NCBI RefSeq assembly: GCF_007833275.1
Contig: NZ_CP042241.1
Location: 62,001-126,000, forward strand
Origin: Salarchaeum sp. JOR-1
GTDB lineage: Archaea; Halobacteriota; Halobacteria; Halobacteriales; Halobacteriaceae
Direction of reading: 5' to 3'
DNA length: 64,000 nucleotides
The first letter of the stretch is position 1, and each line of letters begins with the position of its first letter. Positions 16,429 through 24,960 of the stretch are shown piece after piece. Below the pieces are notes generated by a model that was given only the letters and a program-made list of their open reading frames with translations, searched no databases and had not been told where the DNA came from. The position numbers and the translations under genes were made by a program.

Positions 16429-17406
16429 ATGAGCGACGACGACAGCCACGAGCACGTCGTCCCCGGGTCCGAGGAGGAACTGGACTCGGCGGACGTGCGC
16501 GGCTACGACTTCCGCGGCGACTTCGACTTCTTCGAGATGCTCGACGCGTACGAGACCACTGGCTTCCAGGCGACCCACCTCGCGCAGGCCGTGGACATCG
16601 CGCGCGACATGCGCGACGACGACGTGACCACCTACCTCACGCTCACCTCGAACATCGTCTCCTCCGGCCTGCGGGAGACGGTCGCCTACCTCGTCCGGGA
16701 GGGGTTCGTGGACGTCATCATCACCACGTCCGGCTCCATCACCGAGGACGTCATCAAGACGGCGAAGCCGTTCAAGATGGGGGAGTGGGACGCCGACGAA
16801 GCCGAACTCCGCGAGCGCGGCATCAACAGGCTCGGGAACATCTTCGTTCCCTCCGACCGGTACGTCTGGCTGGAGGCGTACCTGAACGACTTCTTCGAGG
16901 ACTTCTTCGCCGACGAGAAAATCCGCACGCCGACGGCGTTCTCGAAGGAACTCGGCGAAACCCTCGACGACGAGGACTCTATCCTGAAGAACGCCGCCGA
17001 CCAGGACGTCCCCATCTTCTGTCCCGCACTCACGGACGCCGAGGTCGGGAACTTCCTCTACTACTACCGCCAGGGCTACGACTCGGAGGTCGGCATCGAA
17101 ATCCTGGACGACTACGACTCGCTCATCGAGCACGGCCTGCTCGCGGAGGAGACCGGGCTCATCGCGGTCGGCGCGGGCGTCCCGAAGCACCACGCCATCA
17201 TGACGAACCTCTTCCGCGGCGGCGCAGACCACGCGGTCTACATCTCCACGGGCATGGAGGGCGACGGCTCGCTCTCCGGCGCGCCGCCCGAGGAAGCCGT
17301 CTCCTGGGGGAAAATCAAGGACGAGGACACGAACTACGTCCAGATCGAGGCCGAAGCCACGCTGGTCTTCCCGCTGCTGGTGGCGGGAGCGTTCAAGCGC
17401 GACTGA
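16429..17406 (+). CDS. dys: deoxyhypusine synthase
   Basis: 325 aa. The enzyme moves the aminobutyl group of spermidine, or of another polyamine in halophiles, onto a lysine of aIF5A, using NAD. The diagnostic C-terminal stretch SGAPPEEAVSWGKI is present with the active-site lysine at about residue 295. Other matches are LTSNIVSSGLRETV and GAGVPKHHAIMTNLFRGGAD, the NAD and substrate site. Length is normal. Start ATG at 16429, 39 bases after the lipoprotein gene. There is no functional tie to the iron genes, so the nearness is probably accidental. Confidence 0.93.
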   Translation: MSDDDSHEHVVPGSEEELDSADVRGYDFRGDFDFFEMLDAYETTGFQATHLAQAVDIARDMRDDDVTTYLTLTSNIVSSGLRETVAYLVREGFVDVIITTSGSITEDVIKTAKPFKMGEWDADEAELRERGINRLGNIFVPSDRYVWLEAYLNDFFEDFFADEKIRTPTAFSKELGETLDDEDSILKNAADQDVPIFCPALTDAEVGNFLYYYRQGYDSEVGIEILDDYDSLIEHGLLAEETGLIAVGAGVPKHHAIMTNLFRGGADHAVYISTGMEGDGSLSGAPPEEAVSWGKIKDEDTNYVQIEAEATLVFPLLVAGAFKRD

Positions 17407-17478
17407 GCAGTTTCTATATCGTCGATTCCAGTTTATGGTTCGTTGGGTTTTCGGTGGTGGCGCTCTACGCGTTGCGTG

Positions 17479-17802
17479 ATGGCTGCACGACCACCGATGA
17501 CCGACGACGGGGAGGAACCGGACGCGGTGGCGTTCGGTATCGCGGCGGTGGACGAACACCTCGGGAGCGTCGACTGGCCGGCGACCGCCGCGGAGATCGT
17601 CGCGGCGACCGACGACCCCGAGGTCCCGTACGAGGCGAGCGGACGGACGCTCGCGCTCTCGACGGCGCTCGACGAGACCGACAGCGACGAGTTCGAGTCA
17701 CGCCGCGACCTCCTGGACGCCCTGCACCCCGTGTTCGAGGAACACCGGCAGTCAGCGGGGCCGGGACTCATCGCGTGGATTCGGAACGCCCTTCCGGTTT
17801 AA
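17479..17802 (+). CDS. small haloarchaeal protein, DUF5789-like, 107 aa
   Basis: An acidic alpha-helical protein. The run VDEHLGSVDWPATAAEIVAA (about residues 27-46), then a short beta part (VPYEASGRTLALSTAL) and a closing helix (RRDLLDALHPVFEEHRQ), resembles the DUF5789/DUF2795 group. That group is common in haloarchaea and without known function. ATG at 17479 fits the box GGGTTTTCGG at about -27. An ATG at 17497 is also possible. The hypothetical family link is by pattern only. Confidence 0.6.
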   Translation: MAARPPMTDDGEEPDAVAFGIAAVDEHLGSVDWPATAAEIVAATDDPEVPYEASGRTLALSTALDETDSDEFESRRDLLDALHPVFEEHRQSAGPGLIAWIRNALPV

Positions 17803-17827
17803 CCGCTCTCGCGTCCTCCACTCCCGT

Positions 17828-17953
17828 ATGACCGTTCTCGACATCGAGTGCCCGGACTGCGGGCGAGTAGAATCGGTTCGAAAGGAGGGACTGGGCCGGT
17901 ACGAGTGCGCGGAGTGCGGTCGGGAGTTCTCGCGGGCCGACCTCACTCGATGA
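17828..17953 (+). CDS. 41-aa zinc-ribbon protein
   Basis: A very small frame starting MTVLDIECPDCGRVESVRKE and ending with the second knuckle CAECGREFSRADLTR. Two CxxC pairs 17 residues apart form a rubredoxin-knuckle zinc ribbon, with little else in the chain. Such mini zinc-finger proteins are common in haloarchaea and often overlooked; some affect growth and biofilm formation. ATG at 17828 is 25 bases after the preceding stop, so the two genes may be one transcript. Its stop overlaps the end of the convergent kinase gene. Confidence 0.75.
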   Translation: MTVLDIECPDCGRVESVRKEGLGRYECAECGREFSRADLTR

Positions 17954-18959
17954 ACGATCGGAGCGTGTCGGAGTCGGCGGTCTCCCCCCGTATCGCGTAG
18001 TGGGCGGCGCAGGCGTTCGCGAGCGCGAGCGCCGCCACCCACGACCCGTCTGCGGCGCGAGCGTGCGCGAGACCCGCGCTGAACCGGTCGCCGGCGCCCG
18101 TGAAGCGGACGGGGTCGCTCGTCGGTTCGTTCGGCACGAACGCGAGCACGTCCCGGGTGGCGGCGACGGCGTGTTCGACCTCGTGGAGGACGAACGCGTC
18201 CACGCCGAGGGCCGCCCGCGCGGCACGGGCGAGCGAGCCGTCGTCCGCGAACGAGGCGTCGAGCGCGTCCGCGAGGAACGCGGCTTCCCCGCGGTTCGCG
18301 CTCACGACGACTTCGTAGCGGTCGGTGAGCGCGCCGAGCGCGTCCGCGAACCCGCGGACTGTGTCAGGGTCGATGATGGTCACGTCGCCGGGGTCAAGGA
18401 CGAGCACGCCGCCGTCGGGGTCGCGCTCGCGGAGTTCGCGGAGGGCGTCGGTCGCGTGCGGGACGGACGCCCAGTTCGCCCACACGACGGCGTCCGCGGC
18501 GAGCGCGGCGTCGAGGCGCGGGCCGAGCGCTCGTTCGAGCGTCTCGAAGCGCCACGTCTCGATGCCCGCGGACTCCTCAGTGAGCATCACGGCGTCCGAC
18601 TCGAACTCGTAGATGTCGACGTGAGCGGGCGCACCCATCGAGTACGCGTCGAACGGAAGCGTTTCGAAGATATCGTGGTCGAGGTGGCCGGCGAGCGTGG
18701 TGTCGTCACCGAGCGCGTGAAACTGGAACGCGTCGTTCACGGCCTGGCCGCCGGGGTCAGTGGCCTCGTGGTCGACGTAGAACGACTTGGCCTCGCCCGC
18801 GGCGATGCGGCGGCCGAACGACTCACGCGAGCGCACCGCGCCCGCCCGGTCTTCGACCGTGTACCGGCGGTCGACGCTGCCGTCCGGGAGCGCCGTGGCG
18901 GTGACGGACGCGTCCAGCACTCCCCGGGCGTCCGCGAGCCGTCCCGTGCGTTCGTCCAT
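17943..18959 (-). CDS. PfkB-family carbohydrate kinase
   Basis: 338 aa. The ribokinase/PfkB second signature RFTGAGDRFSAGLAHA holds the catalytic Asp near the C-terminus. Upstream parts fit too: FYVDHEATDPGGQAVNDAF for the sugar-binding N-region and VVSANRGEAAFLADAL for the nucleotide side. The substrate cannot be read; ketohexose, ribose or nucleoside kinases share these motifs. The first 60 residues carry an extra beta lid (VDRRYTVEDRAG). ATG at 18959 was chosen, since the longer frame runs antisense across another gene. It sits 29 bases behind the phosphatase gene on the same strand, probably one operon. Confidence 0.8.
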   Translation of the reverse strand: MDERTGRLADARGVLDASVTATALPDGSVDRRYTVEDRAGAVRSRESFGRRIAAGEAKSFYVDHEATDPGGQAVNDAFQFHALGDDTTLAGHLDHDIFETLPFDAYSMGAPAHVDIYEFESDAVMLTEESAGIETWRFETLERALGPRLDAALAADAVVWANWASVPHATDALRELRERDPDGGVLVLDPGDVTIIDPDTVRGFADALGALTDRYEVVVSANRGEAAFLADALDASFADDGSLARAARAALGVDAFVLHEVEHAVAATRDVLAFVPNEPTSDPVRFTGAGDRFSAGLAHARAADGSWVAALALANACAAHYAIRGETADSDTLRSFIE

Positions 18960-18988
18960 ACGCGTTCCCGGGGCTTCGGCGTGGTTAA

Positions 18989-19666
18989 CTATTCGGCCAG
19001 CACCGCGTCGACGGCGTCGAGGAAGCCGTCGGCGTACGCGCCCGCAACGACGTGGTCGGCGGCGGCCTTCGCGGCGTCGTCCGCGTTCGCGACAGCGTAG
19101 CCCGTCCCCACGGCGTCGAGCATCTCCGCGTCGTTCGCGGAGTCGCCGACCGCGACGAACTCCGACAGGTCGTAGTCGAGGTCGGCGACGAGCGATTCGA
19201 GCGCGCGGCCCTTGTGCATCCCCGGCGACTTCACGTGGTACGCGTATCCCGTGTCGACGACGTGAAGACCGTGCGTTTCGGCGATGTCGCGGAGGGGCGC
19301 GAGCGGCTGGTCGCGGCTCACCGCGACCTCGGTCTCCCGCCAGCGGTTCACCAGGTCGACCTCGCCCCAGCCCAGGCTGTGGCCGCGCGCGACGTACTCG
19401 TCCACCACGTCCTGGGCGGCCTCGCGGTCGCCGTGGAAGTGCAGGCGGTCGCGGTCGCGGTCGTAGGAGACGCCGCCGTTCTCCGCGACGACGCGCTCGG
19501 GCACGCCGACGAACCCGCAGAGCGCGACCGGGTACGGGAGCGCCTTCCCGGTGGCGATGACGACGGGCGCGTCCCACTCGCGGAGCACGTCGAGGACGCG
19601 GGAGTCGATGGAGCGGTCGTCGCGGCTGAGCGTGCCGTCGATGTCGACGGCGAGCGGCGGAACCAT
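18989..19666 (-). CDS. pgp: phosphoglycolate phosphatase (HAD, Cof type)
   Basis: 225 aa. HAD motif I is at the start (LAVDIDGTLSRDD), motif II in VVIATGKALPYP, a Lys in SPGMHKGRALE, and motif IV is VAVGDSANDAEMLDAV. Length and order match the archaeal phosphoglycolate phosphatase group, which removes phosphate from 2-phosphoglycolate, a product of oxidative DNA-sugar damage. Other small sugar phosphates are possible. The PfkB kinase follows in the same orientation, which suggests linked sugar-phosphate turnover. Start ATG at 19666. Confidence 0.88.
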   Translation of the reverse strand: MVPPLAVDIDGTLSRDDRSIDSRVLDVLREWDAPVVIATGKALPYPVALCGFVGVPERVVAENGGVSYDRDRDRLHFHGDREAAQDVVDEYVARGHSLGWGEVDLVNRWRETEVAVSRDQPLAPLRDIAETHGLHVVDTGYAYHVKSPGMHKGRALESLVADLDYDLSEFVAVGDSANDAEMLDAVGTGYAVANADDAAKAAADHVVAGAYADGFLDAVDAVLAE

Positions 19667-19697
19667 ACCGCATCCTGCGCCGGCCGGGAGAAAAACC

Positions 19698-20432
19698 CTA
19701 TGCGCCGAGCCCGCCCGCGTGGACGTAGTCGAGGAACTCGTCCACGACGCCCGGGTCGTACGTCCAGAACCCGTGGAAGGTTCCGTCGTCCTGCTCGTGG
19801 GCGATGAGCGCGATCTTCCGCGAATCCTGGCCGTCTCCGTCGTACACGACGAACCACGACTCGCGGACCTCCGAAACGTCGTCCGTGTGGAAGGCGAGGT
19901 TGAGTTCGTTCCGCGGTTTCTCCCAGTCCGGAAGCCCGTACACGTGCACGTCGAGCCCGCTGTCCGCGAGCTGCGTGTAGACGCGCCACTGGTCGTCCAT
20001 CTTCGAGAGCGACTGGAAGCCGACGCGGAGTTCGCCGCGGCCGACGGTGTGCGCGGCGACCTCGACCTCGCGGGACGCGATTATCATGTTGCGCTTGTTG
20101 AACGACGTAAACGTCGTCGTGTCGTCGTGTTCGAGCACCGCGGGATAGCTGTCGCGGTCGAAGTCGGGGTCGGAGACGATACCCGCCTCGAACGCGATCA
20201 CGGAATCGACGTCGTCGAGGTCGCTCGCCGCCACGACATCCCCGTCGTCGTGCAGCACGGCGAAGTTCGCGGGCGCGTGCTCCCCGCGTGATTCCGCGAC
20301 ACTCACGGTGACGCGCTGCGGGCCGAAGTAGTCGCGAAGGCGGTCGACGACGGCCTCGTTTACGGGGTCGTAGACGGTGAGCGTTCGCCCCTCGCTCTCC
20401 ACGCGTTCGACGAGCGAGCGGATGGAGTCCAT
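19698..20432 (-). CDS. DICT-domain sensory protein
   Basis: 244 aa. The DICT fold is recognisable: VSVAESRGEHAPANFAVLH (about residues 43-61), VIAFEAGIVSDPDF, and the core FTSFNKRNMIIASREVEVAA with following AHTVGRGELRVGFQSLSKM. DICT domains occur in cyanobacteria and haloarchaea, often beside light or redox signalling proteins, and are thought to bind a ligand. This protein has no kinase or DNA-binding part, so it probably works by contacting a partner. The gene lies 31 bases before pgp. Start ATG at 20432 with a T/A box (TGACAGTCC then TATATAAATC on the other side, near 20455-20465). Confidence 0.78.
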   Translation of the reverse strand: MDSIRSLVERVESEGRTLTVYDPVNEAVVDRLRDYFGPQRVTVSVAESRGEHAPANFAVLHDDGDVVAASDLDDVDSVIAFEAGIVSDPDFDRDSYPAVLEHDDTTTFTSFNKRNMIIASREVEVAAHTVGRGELRVGFQSLSKMDDQWRVYTQLADSGLDVHVYGLPDWEKPRNELNLAFHTDDVSEVRESWFVVYDGDGQDSRKIALIAHEQDDGTFHGFWTYDPGVVDEFLDYVHAGGLGA

Positions 20433-20477
20433 CTCGCACGAGAATCGGACTGTCAGGTATATAAATCCGGGGGCGGT

Positions 20478-21572
20478 TCAGGGCCGCCAGTCGCGCGTCG
20501 TGTGATTCAGTCGCTCACAGCCGTCGGCGGTGACGGCGACGAGGTCTTCGATGCGGACGCCCCACTCGCCCGCCCGGTAGACGCCGGGTTCGACGCTGAA
20601 CACCATTCCCTCCCGGAGTTCGCGCTCGTTTCCGCCGACGATGTAGGGTTCCTCGTGCACGTCCAGACCGACGCCGTGGCCGGTGCGGTGGACGAACTCC
20701 TCGCCGAACCCCGCGTCCGCGACGACCTCGCGCGCGGCGGCGTCCACGGCCTCGCAGGACACGCCGGGTTCGACTGCGTCGACAGCGGCCTGTTGGGCGT
20801 CGGCGACGGCCTCGTGCGCGTCGATGTACGCTTCGGGCGGTTCGCCCTCGAAGACGACGGTCCGGGTCTGGTCGCTCGGGTAGCGGTCGACGCGCGTCCC
20901 GAAGTCGAAGACGACGGGCTCTCCCGGCCGGATCTCGCGCTCGCCGTGCTGGTGGTGCGGAAGCGCGGCGTTCGGCCCCGACGCGACGATCGTCTCGAAG
21001 GACGTCCCCGTACCCCCGTGGTGTTCGAGTCGGTCTGCGACGTACCGCGCGAGGTCGGTTTCGGTGCTGCCGACGGCGTCCGCGCCGAGCGCGCGCACGT
21101 CCCGCATCGCGGCGTCCGCGGCCTCGCTCGCCCGGCGGATGGCGTCGCGTTCGGCGTCGTCCTTCCGCACGCGCAGCGCGGACAGCACGTCCGTCGCGAG
21201 GCCGAACTCGGCGTCGGGAAGCGCCGTCCGGAGGTCCATCGAGAACCGCGCCCACATCGTCTCGTCGAGGAGGACGCTCGAACCGAGGTCGAGGTCGGCC
21301 GCGACGTCGCGGACGTGTTCGACGGGGTCGTCGCCGTCCCGCCACGTGCGCACGTCATCGACCCAGGTCTCGTCGCGGAGTTGCTCGGCGTAGAGCGCGG
21401 GCGCGAGGAACGCGGCGTCGTCGGGCGTGACGAACAGGAAGAAGTGACGTTCGCCGGGCGACTCGTGAAACCCCCCGAGGTAGTAGAGGTTCGGACTCGG
21501 GAAGAGGGCGAGCGCCTCGTCCGCGTCGAGGCGGTCCTGGCAGTCGCGGGTGCGGCGTTCGAAGGGCGTCAT
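20478..21572 (-). CDS. M24-family metallopeptidase (Xaa-Pro type)
   Basis: 364 aa. The creatinase N-domain (LFPSPNLYYLGGFHESPGER, about residues 23-42) precedes the pita-bread domain. Metal ligands are all present: Asp in VFDFGTRVDRYPSDQTRTV (two Asp), His in GHGVGLDVHEEPYI, Glu in FSVEPGVYRAG and Glu in GVRIEDLVAV. It should remove N-terminal residues ahead of proline, using two metal ions. The ATG at 21572 is used; a GTG 21 bases upstream is less likely. The protein is cytoplasmic by lack of signal. Downstream DICT gene is 45 bases away but probably has its own promoter. Confidence 0.92.
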   Translation of the reverse strand: MTPFERRTRDCQDRLDADEALALFPSPNLYYLGGFHESPGERHFFLFVTPDDAAFLAPALYAEQLRDETWVDDVRTWRDGDDPVEHVRDVAADLDLGSSVLLDETMWARFSMDLRTALPDAEFGLATDVLSALRVRKDDAERDAIRRASEAADAAMRDVRALGADAVGSTETDLARYVADRLEHHGGTGTSFETIVASGPNAALPHHQHGEREIRPGEPVVFDFGTRVDRYPSDQTRTVVFEGEPPEAYIDAHEAVADAQQAAVDAVEPGVSCEAVDAAAREVVADAGFGEEFVHRTGHGVGLDVHEEPYIVGGNERELREGMVFSVEPGVYRAGEWGVRIEDLVAVTADGCERLNHTTRDWRP

Positions 21573-21637
21573 AGCCCGGGGTTCGGGGGCCACGACCTAA
21601 ATTCGCCTGACCGGCGGCGAGCCATCACGGGCCACTA

Positions 21638-21745
21638 CTAGTCGGCCTCCCCGCTGACGCCGACGGCGCGGACGTGCGCGCGACCCGGCGGAACGGCGTG
21701 CTCGAACTCGCGTTCGGTCGCACCCACGAACCCGGGTATCGACAT
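21638..21745 (-). CDS. possible 35-aa protein
   Basis: A short frame MSIPGFVGATEREFEHAVPP then GRAHVRAVGVSGEAD. Its start at 21745 has a T/A box (GGAAAAAGCG near 21770) at about -25, in the same gap that must hold the promoter of the divergent gene at 21795. The amino acid mix looks protein-like. No family known. It could be chance, so the call is weak. Confidence 0.3.
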   Translation of the reverse strand: MSIPGFVGATEREFEHAVPPGRAHVRAVGVSGEAD

Positions 21746-21794
21746 CCGGTAGTCGGTCGCTACGCTTTTTCCCTCTCGCGCGGAGGGGTGACGT

Positions 21795-22043
21795 ATGGCG
21801 TTTCCTTCGTCTCTCGCGACCGCGCTGAGTTCGCGCCCGAAACAACTCCTCGGAGCCGGGTTCGGCCTGCTCGGCACGAGCCACTTCGCGTTCTGGACGC
21901 AATCCTCAACAGCGCTCTCAGATGCGCTCGCCGCCGGTGACTACGCCGCCGCGCTGGCGCCGCTGTCCGAGTACGCCGCCGGCCACCCAGCATACCTGCT
22001 CGCTATCGTCACCGGCATAGCGCTCGTCGCGTGGGCGCAGTGA
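21795..22043 (+). CDS. small hydrophobic protein upstream of an MFS carrier, 82 aa
   Basis: Starts MAFPSSLATALSSRPKQLLG. It has hydrophobic stretches at about residues 18-34 (LLGAGFGLLGTSHFAFW) and 66-81 (AYLLAIVTGIALVAWA), so it may be a two-helix membrane protein. Its stop TGA overlaps the GTG start of the MFS gene (GTGA), a sign of translational coupling. It might be a small subunit or helper of that carrier. No family is recognised. A box GCTTTTTCCC at about -27 supports the start. Confidence 0.6.
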   Translation: MAFPSSLATALSSRPKQLLGAGFGLLGTSHFAFWTQSSTALSDALAAGDYAAALAPLSEYAAGHPAYLLAIVTGIALVAWAQ

Positions 22044-23239
22044 GTGCGAGCGAGTCCGCGCGAAGCTGGCGCGGCGTCACCGCCGTCGCCGCCTGGCAGG
22101 TCGTCGCGTCCGCCACCTACTACGCGGTGTTCGCCGCGACGTCCTCGTTCCGCGACGCCTACCAGTTGAGCGGGTTCGAGGTCGGACTCGTGGTGTCGGT
22201 GATGACGCTCGGGTACACGCTCTTTCTCTTCCCGATGGGCGCCGTCGTGGACGCGTACGGCGACCACCCCGCGATGGTCGGCGGCCTCGTCGGCCTCGCA
22301 ATCGGCGCGGCCGGCGTCGCCGCGTCCGGCGCGGGACTTCCGCTCGCCGGCACGTACCCCGGTCTCCTCGTCGCGGTGTTCGTCCTCGGCTGTGCGTACG
22401 CCACCGGGATGCCCGCGACGAACCGCGCCGTCGCCAGCCGCGCCCCCAGGGGCCGGTACAACCTCGCCGTCGGCCTGAAGCAGGTCGGCGTCACCGCCGG
22501 CAGCGCCGTGAGCGCCGTGTTCGTCACGAACACCCTCATCGTCCCGACGTGGCCCGCGAGCTTCGCCGTCATCGCCGTCGTCGGCTTCCTCGTCGCCGCC
22601 GGGTACGCGGTCACGTTCGACGGCACGGGCGGGAGCGGCCGCATGGAGTTCCCCGACATCCGCGCCATCGCCGCGAACCGCCTCCTGCTCGTCCTGTCTC
22701 TCGCCGGGTTCTTCCTCGGTGCCGCCGTCTTCACACTCACCGGGTACACCGTCCCCTACATCGAGGACGCGACGCGCGCCACCACCGCGTTCGCCGGCGC
22801 GACGCTCGCCCTGATGCAGGTGTCGGGGAGCATCGGCCGCATCGGCGCGGGCAGCATCGCCGACCGCATCCGCGGCACCGCAGAGCGCGCCAGCCTCCGC
22901 GTCCTCGCCGTGCAGGTCGCGGTCGCCGCCGCCCTGTTCTTCGCGCTCCCGGAAGCCAGGGGGGTCTGGCTGCTCGTCGTGTTCGCCGGCCTCGGCCTCG
23001 CCCTCCTGGGATTCACGGGCCTCTACCACGGTGCAGTCACGGCGCTCGCCCCCGAGGGGAAATCAGGGGCCGCGACCGCCGCCGGACAGATCACGCTCAA
23101 CGTCGGCGGCCTCGTCGTTCCACCCCTGTTCGGATTGATCGCGGACACCGCCGGCTACGCCCTCGGCTGGTACCTGCTCGGCGTCGGCGTCGCCGCCTCC
23201 ACCGGCATGGTCGTCTTCGCGCTCGTGCGCTACGACTAG
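22040..23239 (+). CDS. MFS transporter
   Basis: 399 aa with about twelve hydrophobic segments in two halves. The family loop between helices 2 and 3 reads GAVVDAYGDHPAMVGG, a variant of the GxxxDRxGRRxxL motif. The second half has its copy in GRIGAGSIADRIRGTAERA. Around residues 130-150 GMPATNRAVASRAPRGRYN is a further MFS landmark. The substrate is unknown; the type resembles cyanate, oxalate or drug carriers. GTG at 22040 overlaps the stop of the small hydrophobic protein, so both should be on one transcript. It is an integral membrane protein. Confidence 0.85.
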   Translation: MSASESARSWRGVTAVAAWQVVASATYYAVFAATSSFRDAYQLSGFEVGLVVSVMTLGYTLFLFPMGAVVDAYGDHPAMVGGLVGLAIGAAGVAASGAGLPLAGTYPGLLVAVFVLGCAYATGMPATNRAVASRAPRGRYNLAVGLKQVGVTAGSAVSAVFVTNTLIVPTWPASFAVIAVVGFLVAAGYAVTFDGTGGSGRMEFPDIRAIAANRLLLVLSLAGFFLGAAVFTLTGYTVPYIEDATRATTAFAGATLALMQVSGSIGRIGAGSIADRIRGTAERASLRVLAVQVAVAAALFFALPEARGVWLLVVFAGLGLALLGFTGLYHGAVTALAPEGKSGAATAAGQITLNVGGLVVPPLFGLIADTAGYALGWYLLGVGVAASTGMVVFALVRYD

Positions 23240-23818
23240 CGGCGACGAGTAGTACCGACCGCCGGCCCCGCTCACGTATCGCACCGGCACTACGGCGTCA
23301 GCCCCCTCCTGCACGCGCCCGTCCTCGCCGGCCCGCACTGTTCGTCGGTACGTACGGCATCACCGCTCGCCCCGCCGCGGACGCGCGCACGTCCTCCGGC
23401 GTCGCGCGCTTCCAGCCGCTCCCGCGAAACGCCACTCGCTCTCTCACCACCGCCGCCAACCGCGGCGGCGGACACGCTCCGCCTCGCTCTCGGTGTGGTC
23501 GCCGTCGCCGCCGTACTCCAGTTTCGGCTCTGAACGCCCTGTCGAACCCCCAGATCGTACATCGTATGTCGCTCTATCAAATCCCTTCAGAGGGGCGCCA
23601 CAGTCTCGGAGGGGAGCCAGAACTGGCCCCCGTTATCGAGGGGAGCGCGCGTCAGGAACCACCTCGCCGGTCGGCGTTCCGACAGCACTACCCCGGTCGG
23701 TGCGCGTTCTCGCCTCAGTGAACGGGCGGTCGCACGGTTCGATGACTCTGATCCGGTTCGTTCTCAGCTCACACGGAGCAGTTCGCCGGGGGACGCCTGG
23801 CACTGTTCGCGGCTGTGC
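23240..23818. other. 579-base gap with no recognised gene
   Basis: This stretch lies between the MFS gene and the convergent DUF4396 gene. Frames on both strands are rich in Arg, Pro and Ser, which is typical of non-coding high-GC DNA here. One frame near 23470-23534 reads AADTLRLALGVVAVAAVLQF and a stop, which looks like the last helix of a lost membrane protein, but no start was found. No repeats, tRNA or phage signals were seen. Confidence 0.5.
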
Positions 23819-24550
23819 CTACTCACTCGACTGGCTGTGCCCCATCTCGGCGGGGTTCTTCATCCCCTCTTTCACGCCGAAGTAGACGAGGATGGCGTTG
23901 ACGGGGTACGCGAAAACGAACCCGACAGACAGCGAGAACGCGAGCGCACCCCAGAACAGGAGGTCGCTGATGTGCGCCTGACTGGCGATCAGGAGATCCG
24001 TTCCGATGGCCGCGAGCTCCATGACGGTGATGCTCGGCGTCTCGCTGTAGAGGGCGTCCAGCATCGCCTCCCCGAAGCCGACGCCCTCCTGCATCAACGG
24101 CCCGACGGTGAGCGCGTACCCGAACAGGTACGCGAGCGCGAACGTCCCGACCGTGATGACGAGCGTGCTCTGGAGCGCGAGCAGCCCCGCGAGGAGCACG
24201 AACCCGAGGACTTCGCCGGCTCCACAGCCCGAGTAGCAGTGGGCGGTCGACCGGAAGCCGCGCCGCCACAGCGAGTCGTGGCTGATCTGGGTGCGACCGG
24301 AGTACCAGTAGACAGCGAGGCCGAACGGGCCGGAGTAGAGCACGACGAGCGTCCAGACGCCCTTCATCAGCGACGGCAGCGCTTGGTTCCGCTCGCGGAT
24401 GTCCCACCAGAGGACGGCGGCGGACGTGAGGGCGAACAGCGCCCAGACACCCATCGCGAGCGGATCCGAGAGGATCGGTTTCATGACGTGGCGAACTGGC
24501 GCGAGCGCGTGTTCGATCTGTGCGAGGAGTCCGTGTAGTGACATACTCAT
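23819..24550 (-). CDS. DUF4396 membrane protein
   Basis: 243 aa with about six hydrophobic segments. The family landmark is AHCYSGCGAGEVLGF (about residues 106-120), with His, two Cys and an acid, which suggests metal binding at the membrane. The end FGVKEGMKNPAEMGHSQSSE is Met and His rich. DUF4396 proteins occur in bacteria and haloarchaea, often near copper or redox genes, but their function is unproven. Starts at 24550 (MSMSL) or 24544; the first is used. Leader of about 50 bases if the box CCTAAAGTAT (near 24628) is the TATA element. Confidence 0.8.
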   Translation of the reverse strand: MSMSLHGLLAQIEHALAPVRHVMKPILSDPLAMGVWALFALTSAAVLWWDIRERNQALPSLMKGVWTLVVLYSGPFGLAVYWYSGRTQISHDSLWRRGFRSTAHCYSGCGAGEVLGFVLLAGLLALQSTLVITVGTFALAYLFGYALTVGPLMQEGVGFGEAMLDALYSETPSITVMELAAIGTDLLIASQAHISDLLFWGALAFSLSVGFVFAYPVNAILVYFGVKEGMKNPAEMGHSQSSE

Positions 24551-24960
24551 GAGAGTGATTCGGGGGGACGAGCTGCCGGTACTGTCCGACGTAGCCGCTG
24601 CAGCCCACCCGCTAGTTGGGCGGGGATACTTTAGGGAGCTGTGGCTACTAATCCAACGTGCAGCCGGGCCACCAGTGTCGATTCCGAGATATCGACCCCA
24701 GTGGGAGCCGCCCCGCCCCTCACGCGGATGAGGAGCGGCGAAACGATTCCCGCGAGGGAACGACTGATACGCGACCGACGAGCGTTCTCCGTTCCCGAGC
24801 ACAGCCCGCTTACTGAATCCAGAAGACCCGGGGGACGACGATGAGCCGCTCCGAAGTCGGCGGCCGGCTGCTCGGCGCTCGCGCGTCGGCCGCGACCGCC
24901 CTCCGCGCGTCCGCGACGGACGTGCGAGGGGCTTTTACGCGTCTCCGTGCAATCCCGGGT
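24551..24960. other. 410-base divergent intergenic region
   Basis: This gap holds the promoters of two divergent genes. On the minus side a box TCCCTAAAGTATCC near 24628-24641 serves the DUF4396 gene. On the plus side GGGGCTTTTACGCG near 24926-24939 serves the gene at 24961. The rest shows only Arg/Ser-rich shadow frames. A longer in-frame start at 24841 exists but the added 40 residues are atypical. No other structure was recognised. Confidence 0.5.
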
